Below are positions 1 through 5,319 of a DNA stretch of 32,915 nt, piece by piece (the stretch's first letter is position 1; each line of letters begins with the position of its first letter). Both the position numbers and the translations under genes were made by a program. Below the pieces are notes generated by a model. That model was given only the letters and a program-made list of their open reading frames with translations. It searched no databases and was not told the DNA's origin. The stretch is taken from positions 1-32,915 of IMG/VR virus record IMGVR_UViG_3300021091_000242; one strand, written 5' to 3'. Source of the stretch: a virus.

Positions 1-53
1 TCTCTAATAAAAAAAAATTTCCCAGCCATCCAACCCCCTCTAAGCCTTCTCCC

Positions 54-260
54 ATGAATCCCTACAAGATCGACAAAACAAAATTATACGAAGTACCTGT
101 GAAAACCACCCCACAAAACGTGCAAGAATCCAACGAGGGACTCTTTCATGCGAAAATGACTCTCCCTGCAGCTGCAAGACACTGTGGAATGTCTCAGAAA
201 GAAATGAAACTTACATTTTTCGAATATCTCAAATATCATCCGAAGACCTATGAAAACTAA
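54..260 (+). CDS. Small protein of unknown function (68 aa)
   Basis: Not recognised. The 68-residue product is soluble-looking, with no signal peptide or membrane segment. Its N-terminal half is polar and its C-terminal half (about residues 38-62) looks helical, with a short AAARHCGMS segment followed by an aromatic stretch (TFFEYLKY). That segment could be a small helix-turn-helix-like element, but this is a guess. The ATG at 54 has no clear Shine-Dalgarno sequence. The end overlaps the next gene by 11 bases (ATG at 250, stop at 258-260), which suggests the two are translated together. Small accessory proteins of this size are common beside structural clusters in cyanophages. Reality as a gene is moderately sure; function is unknown. 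Confidence 0.65.
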   Translation: MNPYKIDKTKLYEVPVKTTPQNVQESNEGLFHAKMTLPAAARHCGMSQKEMKLTFFEYLKYHPKTYEN

Positions 261-579
261 ACTCAATTGGTTCGACTATTACATTGGTCACTGTTTTCAG
301 ACTGGATGGCGTGAGATCTGGAATAACTTCAAGATTTGGCGTGATTTTATCAGTGGAAACTATGAAAACTATGCTCTCCTTTCTACAGATGATCCATATA
401 CAGAATGCTACGAATGGTTCTGGACAAGTATCAATGAAGATGAAACCTATCCCAAAGAGTTTCTCGAATATCTAATGGAGATGTGTGATCGCATTGATCG
501 AGGTGAAGAGAAAGTTTATCCTCTTGATGAAGATTTTTTTGATAGAATGGAAGACCTTCTAAAAGATGTGGAAGTGTGA
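250..579 (+). CDS. Aromatic-rich acidic protein of unknown function (109 aa)
   Basis: Not recognised. The 109-residue product has an aromatic-rich N-terminal half with many Trp, Tyr and Phe (NWFDYYIGH, WREIWNNF, WRDFI, CYEWFW). Its C-terminal half is strongly acidic and probably helical (about residues 65-109, rich in Glu and Asp). No transmembrane segment or catalytic motif is visible. It begins inside the last codons of the preceding 68-residue gene, so the pair probably forms one translational unit. Codon use and AT content match the rest of the window. The length and consistent composition support a real gene; a role cannot be assigned from sequence alone. Confidence 0.75.
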   Translation: MKTKLNWFDYYIGHCFQTGWREIWNNFKIWRDFISGNYENYALLSTDDPYTECYEWFWTSINEDETYPKEFLEYLMEMCDRIDRGEEKVYPLDEDFFDRMEDLLKDVEV

Positions 580-611
580 TATATACTGCAGTTATATCAT
601 AATTAATACCT

Positions 612-791
612 ATGTCAAGTTTTGATTATTCAACAGAAATTACACAAGACGAAATCACAGGACAATTCTACATTGAAATTCCCTATGATTTAATAGAGGA
701 ACTCGGTTGGGGTGAAGGCGACATCGTAGAATGGGAATATCACGATTACAATGAGGAGCCTGGTCTAAGACTACATAGAGTAGGCGAATAG
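612..791 (+). CDS. AbrB/MazE-like small protein (59 aa)
   Basis: This 59-residue reading frame runs from ATG at 612 to TAG at 789-791. After about ten polar residues it shows the pattern of an AbrB/SpoVT/MazE swapped-hairpin domain: a strand (GQFYIEIPYDLIEELGW), then a Gly-Glu-Gly-Asp turn followed by a strand (GDIVEWEYHD), and a last strand (LRLHRV). In that family this short fold dimerises and binds DNA, either as a transition-state regulator or as an antitoxin. No toxin-like partner is visible beside it, so a regulatory role is more likely than a toxin-antitoxin pair. The protein is acidic overall, which is unusual for a DNA binder; it may instead bind a protein. Family assignment is fairly sure, role unsure. 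Confidence 0.72.
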   Translation: MSSFDYSTEITQDEITGQFYIEIPYDLIEELGWGEGDIVEWEYHDYNEEPGLRLHRVGE

Positions 792-815
792 ATTTGCGCG
801 TATTTCTTCTGAGTT

Positions 816-3800
816 ATGGCAAGAAAGTATAAAAAAAGAACAGGTAATTGTAAACCAATCTCTGCAGTTGATAAACTAAAGACTCTAGGGTACGTTGGTG
901 GTGGCAGCGCGACAATTTCTAATATCATTCGAAATGTATGGAATGAAGTTGGTAAGAGTGGTTATAGTACGTTTAGCGGCGTTGATCCGAATGGTGTAAA
1001 TCTTCAAGCAATCACGTATGCATCTAGAGATCCCTTGATGTTTCGTTTTGAGTATCCAAGTGCAATTGCAGATTATGATGACTCAAATCCTGATACAGTA
1101 CTAAGCAATATTTTAAGTTCTAATTATTACTACGAACAGGATACAGAGTTTAGAAAAAAAGGAAAGAAACAGATTCCTCGTTTTGAACGTTATTGTAAAC
1201 CTGATATTACATACGACGAAGAGTATTTTCAACATATCTTTAATTGGCCAACAAGTCATACATTACGTGAACGTAAGGTTGGTGGATTTATTGAGGAACG
1301 GATTGTTTGTACCACAACAACTGCAAATACTGCACCTGCTGGGCAACCATCAAATTCTACAACTACATCAACTACATCTTATGTGATGTATACTCCAACA
1401 ACGAATTATAATGGTTCGTTTACCTTATCTAAGGTTCAGAGTCAGTTGTACTATATTGATGACAAGTGGGGTTATCAACCACTCGTATTAGACTCTGCGG
1501 GTCGAATTACCGATGAAGCAGTTTCTGATCGTATTGGTGAACCTGTCATTTATCATGGCGGAACAGATGATAATAAACTGTTCTTTCATTATGTTCTTAC
1601 AGGAGAAGGTACGCCACAATCAGTAGGTACAACAAATCTGGTTGCAATTGGTGATACAATTAATGGCGCTACAGTTACAAACGTAGTAAACTATGTTGTA
1701 GATGTTGCACTAAAGAGAACAGTATCTAGACATTCTCGGAAAAATATTAATACTCAACAAGAACCTGCATTCTTAAAACTCAATAGTGCAGATGGTATTG
1801 CAGTTGGGAATGTTGTTACTGGTAAAGGTATCAAATCTGGCACCACTGTAACCAGTGTAAATGAATCAACCAATCGTGTGTTTCTGTCTCAGGCAGTTAC
1901 ACGAAAGAAAGTTAAAGTTGTTAAATTCTTTGATAATGTTGTAAATCGTGTCAGTAAAAACACTCTTTGTTATGCAGAGATTACTGGTGGATCATTTGGA
2001 ACCGATGCAACATATTCTGTTCTTCGAAATGGTCAGTCAACTGGTATTACTGTCTGTGCAAGAGCTGGTAAAGGGATTGTAAATCGTTCTGCAATTGTTG
2101 GTACATATTTTAGCAAAGGTAAGAAAGAGATTGAATATCGTCCACTATTCTATTCCACAGATGATAGTTGTGAGAAGATTTATCTAGAAGATGATAACTC
2201 AAAGTATGTTCTTGGTACACTTACATATAGTGATGGATCTAAACTAGAAGGTAAATGGATTTCTTATTATCCAAAGACTGAAATTGCATATAAAATTAAT
2301 TCAATCTTCCTCTCATTTACAAATGGTCCGGCAGATAAAGATTCTCTGGAAAGATGGATTGCATATTACAATCAAGGAAATAATTTAATTGAATTGTACA
2401 AGGCAATCAATGATGATCTCAAAACTAAGTTAAATGGTAAGAAAGTTGCAGAAGCATCTGATGATAGTTGCCGTGATGAGATTGTAGTTGAATATACTCA
2501 GGTTTATGACCCATACATGGAGATCGGTGATTTTAATAATGTACCACAAGCAGTAGAACAATCACTTATTGACTGTGTACCAAAGACAGAAGAACCTCCA
2601 GCAGAGATTGATGCAGTTAAAGAACGAATTAGTGAGTTTCTATCAAATTCTATTAATAATTCAACAGTTCTCACTGAAGACTATTATAAGTTATTAGTCA
2701 CAAATGAAGATTCATTGTTGAATAAAATTAAAAATTCTACAACTGCACTATCATCATCTATTCCAAAGAAAACTAAAATCGATAATCTGCCACCACAAAT
2801 TGAAGGTGAAGATTCATCTGGTATTATTTTTAGAGCAAAAAATTATCGAGATTTACCTCCAGGAATGGATCGAGTTAAGTTCTTTATTCATGATATTAAT
2901 ATTGGTTCTGATAAAGATCTAAATCCAGTTGTTGACCTTGATCCAGATACCACTGTAAATCAACCAAAGATTATCATTCGTTCTAAACCATGTTGGGTAT
3001 GGAACAATAATACAAGTACATCAGTTACAACTCCTCATGTTTCAGGTGGTGGTGCATTTACATCTACATTCTCTATCGGGGTGAATAACTCAGGTGGATT
3101 TGTGGATACAATAACAACTGCATCGGGAACCGTTTCTCCTGCATCAGCTACAGTAACTGTAGGTGATACTACTTGTGTTTATACACGTTATTGGGTAAGT
3201 CCAGGTCCAAAAACACAAAATGATAATATCACTTTCTGCGAACACAAAGAACCATGGGATTTTTCAAAAGTTTCTAGTAAACAGGTTGGGTATATTTCAG
3301 CAACTAATTGGAGTGTACATCCAAGTTTACGTGATTTGGACAATGTTGATATTTCTGATAATAGCGACCTAAATGCTCCAAATGGAATCATTTATCCAAA
3401 GACAATTTGGGCACCTGGTATTAACTATCAACAAGATTTTCATAAAATGTTCTACTTTAGAACAGAAGAACTTGCAGAAAATATTGCAGAAAGTGTAGAG
3501 AATGGTGGTAATCCATATCTTGACAATCCAATCACTGCTAAATTAACTCAGACACTAAAACCAGGTGATACTACTATTCGGGTACAATCTACTGAAGGAT
3601 TCTTATCATCTGGATATTTGATTATTCCAAAATATGTTAAGAAGGTAGCAATTACTGAAACTGGAAATAAAACACCAGAATTCACATATTGTGGAGAAGA
3701 AATTATTTACTATACGTCAAAGACATCAACATCCTTTACTGGTTGTGAACGAGAAAGTTTTGGTACTACATCAACATTTGAAGTCACAGTTCCGTCTGCA

Positions 3801-4082
3801 GTAATTGAAACTGGTACTAGGTATAAAATTACATCACTCGGAACTACAAATTGGCAAAGTGTTGGCGCCCCTGCTGGTGCAACTGTAGGAACAGTGTTTG
3901 TTGCCACTGGAGCCGCAGTTGGATCTGGTACTGCAACAGTTTATGGATCTACTGATGGTGAAATTACTTCCGAGAACTCGATTTATGGTGTTGCTGATCC
4001 TGCTAGAGTTCCTGTGATGACTAGCTATGAAAGAGGTTTCAGTGTAAACCAACATTGGATCTTTAGACTCAAGGAGGACTGA
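816..4082 (+). CDS. Large virion structural protein of unknown role, in the T4 gene 53/5 position (1088 aa)
   Basis: The 1088-residue product starts with a basic stretch (MARKYKKRTG) and then becomes Thr/Ser/Gly/Asn-rich and beta-looking, typical of phage virion proteins. Three small modules recur elsewhere in the window. Residues about 318-363 carry an 'sadGi.vGn.V.G..i..gttV.s' module also found in the 907-residue fibre-like protein. Residues about 907-985 carry a 'GEEIIYYTSKT..sF.GCeR' module shared with the gp7-like and DUF4815 proteins. Residues about 998-1044 carry the TGTRYKITSLGTTNW module, which I recall from other phage tail proteins. It overlaps the PAAR tip gene by one base and lies upstream of the wedge genes, where T4 has genes 53 and 5, so a baseplate hub or spike-associated role is inferred. 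No lysozyme catalytic motif or LysM domain was recognised. Virion association is likely; the exact equivalent is unknown. Confidence 0.8.
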   Translation: MARKYKKRTGNCKPISAVDKLKTLGYVGGGSATISNIIRNVWNEVGKSGYSTFSGVDPNGVNLQAITYASRDPLMFRFEYPSAIADYDDSNPDTVLSNILSSNYYYEQDTEFRKKGKKQIPRFERYCKPDITYDEEYFQHIFNWPTSHTLRERKVGGFIEERIVCTTTTANTAPAGQPSNSTTTSTTSYVMYTPTTNYNGSFTLSKVQSQLYYIDDKWGYQPLVLDSAGRITDEAVSDRIGEPVIYHGGTDDNKLFFHYVLTGEGTPQSVGTTNLVAIGDTINGATVTNVVNYVVDVALKRTVSRHSRKNINTQQEPAFLKLNSADGIAVGNVVTGKGIKSGTTVTSVNESTNRVFLSQAVTRKKVKVVKFFDNVVNRVSKNTLCYAEITGGSFGTDATYSVLRNGQSTGITVCARAGKGIVNRSAIVGTYFSKGKKEIEYRPLFYSTDDSCEKIYLEDDNSKYVLGTLTYSDGSKLEGKWISYYPKTEIAYKINSIFLSFTNGPADKDSLERWIAYYNQGNNLIELYKAINDDLKTKLNGKKVAEASDDSCRDEIVVEYTQVYDPYMEIGDFNNVPQAVEQSLIDCVPKTEEPPAEIDAVKERISEFLSNSINNSTVLTEDYYKLLVTNEDSLLNKIKNSTTALSSSIPKKTKIDNLPPQIEGEDSSGIIFRAKNYRDLPPGMDRVKFFIHDINIGSDKDLNPVVDLDPDTTVNQPKIIIRSKPCWVWNNNTSTSVTTPHVSGGGAFTSTFSIGVNNSGGFVDTITTASGTVSPASATVTVGDTTCVYTRYWVSPGPKTQNDNITFCEHKEPWDFSKVSSKQVGYISATNWSVHPSLRDLDNVDISDNSDLNAPNGIIYPKTIWAPGINYQQDFHKMFYFRTEELAENIAESVENGGNPYLDNPITAKLTQTLKPGDTTIRVQSTEGFLSSGYLIIPKYVKKVAITETGNKTPEFTYCGEEIIYYTSKTSTSFTGCERESFGTTSTFEVTVPSAVIETGTRYKITSLGTTNWQSVGAPAGATVGTVFVATGAAVGSGTATVYGSTDGEITSENSIYGVADPARVPVMTSYERGFSVNQHWIFRLKED
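4071..4077 (+). promoter_or_regulatory. Strong Shine-Dalgarno for the PAAR gene
   Basis: AAGGAGG lies four bases before the ATG at 4082, inside the last codons of the upstream gene. It is among the strongest Shine-Dalgarno sequences in this window, where most starts have weak ones. It supports the ATG at 4082 and suggests the PAAR tip protein is initiated efficiently rather than only by coupling. Confidence 0.55.
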
Positions 4083-4357
4083 TGGGAAGACCAGTACATA
4101 GACTAGGGGACTTAAATATTGGCGGTGGAGCAGTCATGTTTGCAAAAGCAGTGTCTGTAATCTCTGCAGGTCTTCCAGTAGCAACTACAGGAGATCCAGT
4201 CTCTCCTCATGGTGAACCACCACATTCATCACCTGAGACGGGTCCAGGGAGTCCTACAGTGTTGGCACAGGGAGTTCCAGTAAATAGGACGGGCGACATT
4301 GATACATGTGGACATCCTAGAGCAATTGGCAATCCAACTGTACTGATTGGGCCTTGA
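4082..4357 (+). CDS. PAAR-repeat spike tip protein (91 aa)
   Basis: This small protein matches the PAAR family, which caps the membrane-piercing spike of contractile tails (the counterpart in T4 is gp5.4). Visible family features are the repeated G-D and P-V turns (HRLGD near residue 6, GLPVATTGDP near 30, GVPVNRTGD near 64) and the 'SPTVLAQG' and 'NPTVLIGP' strands. Candidate metal ligands are His6, His43 or His48, Cys76 and His78, consistent with the three His plus one Cys site known for the family. Its length is normal. The start codon overlaps the stop of the 1088-residue gene by one base, so the two products probably act in the same spike complex. The stop codon overlaps the -35 box of the promoter that follows. 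Confidence 0.92.
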   Translation: MGRPVHRLGDLNIGGGAVMFAKAVSVISAGLPVATTGDPVSPHGEPPHSSPETGPGSPTVLAQGVPVNRTGDIDTCGHPRAIGNPTVLIGP

Positions 4358-4382
4358 CAATCATCAAAATTTTTGTTATTAT
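4354..4382 (+). promoter_or_regulatory. Sigma70-like promoter for the 48-residue basic gene
   Basis: TTGACA at 4354-4359 is a perfect -35 box. TATTAT at 4377-4382 is a -10 box with one mismatch to TATAAT, and the spacer is exactly 17 bases. The -35 box overlaps the stop codon of the PAAR gene. Transcription would start near 4389, about 16 bases before the ATG at 4405. This differs from the phage late promoters elsewhere in the window, which have only an ATAAATA box, and suggests transcription by host-type sigma factor, possibly early in infection. Confidence 0.68.
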
Positions 4383-4404
4383 TTAATTTCATCGGTTTAA
4401 GACT

Positions 4405-4551
4405 ATGGCAAAAGTAGGAAGTTTTAACAAAACTAGTTACGTTCCTGGCAATCCAAAGAAAACTCGTCAAGGGCGTAGTCAAAATACCCAGCTGGGTGCT
4501 TCTTCACGCAATGGACGTAAAAAGCGCTATCGTGGCCAAGGAAAAGGTTGA
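4405..4551 (+). CDS. Very basic 48-residue protein, probably nucleic-acid binding
   Basis: The frame runs from ATG at 4405 to TGA at 4549-4551. The 48-residue product has 13 Lys or Arg and no Asp or Glu, no hydrophobic core to speak of, and a C-terminal cluster SSRNGRKKRYRGQGKG. This composition resembles short ribosomal or RNA/DNA-binding tails, so nucleic-acid or ribosome binding is inferred; no family is firmly recognised. I believe similar short basic proteins occur in other cyanomyoviruses, but could not check. It sits alone between a sigma70-like promoter and a strong terminator, which makes it an independent unit inside the late structural cluster. The leader is short with no good Shine-Dalgarno (bases before the ATG are GACT). 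Confidence 0.8.
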   Translation: MAKVGSFNKTSYVPGNPKKTRQGRSQNTQLGASSRNGRKKRYRGQGKG

Positions 4552-4558
4552 TAATTGT

Positions 4559-4580
4559 CCTCCGCAAGGAGGGTTTTTTT
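4559..4580 (+). terminator. Intrinsic terminator after the 48-residue basic gene
   Basis: A CCTCC / GGAGG stem (4559-4563 and 4568-4572) closes a GCAA tetraloop of the stable GNRA class, and a G and seven T residues follow (4574-4580). It starts seven bases after the stop codon. This is the only strong intrinsic terminator I found in the window. Confidence 0.85.
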
Positions 4581-4592
4581 ATGAGGAAATGT

Positions 4593-4601
4593 CACTAAAT
4601 A
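4593..4601 (+). promoter_or_regulatory. Weak late-promoter-like box before the 64-residue gene
   Basis: CACTAAATA just after the terminator keeps the TAAATA half of the T4 late promoter octamer TATAAATA, with two mismatches in its first part. It lies about 60 bases before the ATG at 4662, further than the other late boxes here. It would restart late transcription after the terminator, but the match is poor. Confidence 0.25.
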
Positions 4602-4630
4602 GGACTGTGGGAGATAGCAACCTCCAAAAA

Positions 4631-4650
4631 AGTTCTGATATTTCAGAATT
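4631..4650 (+). repeat. Inverted repeat (hairpin) just before a ribosome binding site
   Basis: TTCTGA and TCAGAA pair around a TATT loop, extendable by a G-T and an A-T pair to eight pairs. The hairpin ends immediately before AGGAG (4651-4655), the Shine-Dalgarno of the gene starting at 4662. It has no T-run after it, so it is not a terminator; it may stabilise the mRNA end or affect initiation. Confidence 0.45.
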
Positions 4651-4661
4651 AGGAGTATTTT

Positions 4662-4856
4662 ATGGCTACTACTCACGTTCCAGATCATGATTATAACTAT
4701 ATGAAGCAAGAATTTGGTACATGCGTGTTAATTAGTGACCCTGCTGCAGAAAAATACCTAAAAATGATCAAAAAAGTGCCTCCAAGTAACAGAATGAATA
4801 GGTGGTGTGGTGGTAAAAATGGATTTGATGACTTCGTAGAGAGATTTGAGTCGTAA
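4662..4856 (+). CDS. Small protein of unknown function (64 aa)
   Basis: Not recognised. The 64-residue product is polar with two Cys (in FGTCVL and RWCGGKNG), a Lys-rich middle (KYLKMIKKVPPSNRMNRW) and an acidic-aromatic end (FDDFVERFES). No membrane segment or known motif is seen. The start is well supported by AGGAG at 4651-4655. The gene lies between the terminator of the 48-residue gene and gp25, 17 bases before gp25, so it is probably co-transcribed with the wedge genes. It may be a small baseplate-assembly or regulatory factor, but nothing in the sequence decides this. Confidence 0.7.
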   Translation: MATTHVPDHDYNYMKQEFGTCVLISDPAAEKYLKMIKKVPPSNRMNRWCGGKNGFDDFVERFES

Positions 4857-4873
4857 AAACTGCAAAAAAGTAA

Positions 4874-5314
4874 ATGCTAGGATCTACAACCAACAAAAGA
4901 GCACTGCAATCTGAATTTCTTGGGAAAGTTTCCAGGTCTTTTAAGGATCTTAGCTTTAATTTTACGAAAAATCCTATCACAAATGATATTGTTGTACTAA
5001 AAAATGAAGAGGCGATCAAACAATCGGTAAAAAATCTAGTTTTGACTCAAATTAACGAAAGACCATTTAGACCTTTACTGGGTACAAATACTAATTCGTT
5101 TCTTTTTGAACTAGGTCCAGAAGTTGCCGCTAACTCTTTGATTGACGAAATTGAAAAAGTTTTAAATGAGAATGAACCAAGAATTCGATTGGAGAGAATT
5201 GACGTAGATTCTGTAGATGAATCTAATGAGTTTGAAGTTATTATAGATTATCTAATTGTAGGCCTTCCTCCAGAAACACAAACGTTATCCTTTATTCTCG
5301 TTAGAGAAAGTTAA
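4874..5314 (+). CDS. gp25: Baseplate wedge protein gp25
   Basis: A member of the GPW/gp25 family, the conserved wedge component that, with gp6, contacts the tail sheath in contractile tails. The family pattern is clear: a start region with SFKDLSFNFTKNP, then 'DIVVLKNEEAIKQSVKNLVL' leading to the conserved 'INERPFRPLLGT' turn, then 'LFELGPE' and a C-terminal alternating strand region ending in LSFILVRES. Length is 146 residues, near the usual 130-150. It is followed after five bases by gp6, the neighbour expected for a partner in the same wedge. Identification is confident. Confidence 0.94.
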   Translation: MLGSTTNKRALQSEFLGKVSRSFKDLSFNFTKNPITNDIVVLKNEEAIKQSVKNLVLTQINERPFRPLLGTNTNSFLFELGPEVAANSLIDEIEKVLNENEPRIRLERIDVDSVDESNEFEVIIDYLIVGLPPETQTLSFILVRES

Positions 5315-5319
5315 TCTAA

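Noticed and set aside
1-53. Possible end of an upstream gene or a promoter at the window start
   Set aside because: The 53 bases show no clear promoter boxes, hairpin or coding signal, and there is too little sequence to judge.
582-587. TATACT as a -10 box before the AbrB-like gene
   Set aside because: No recognisable -35 box lies 16-18 bases upstream, and such hexamers are expected by chance in AT-rich DNA.
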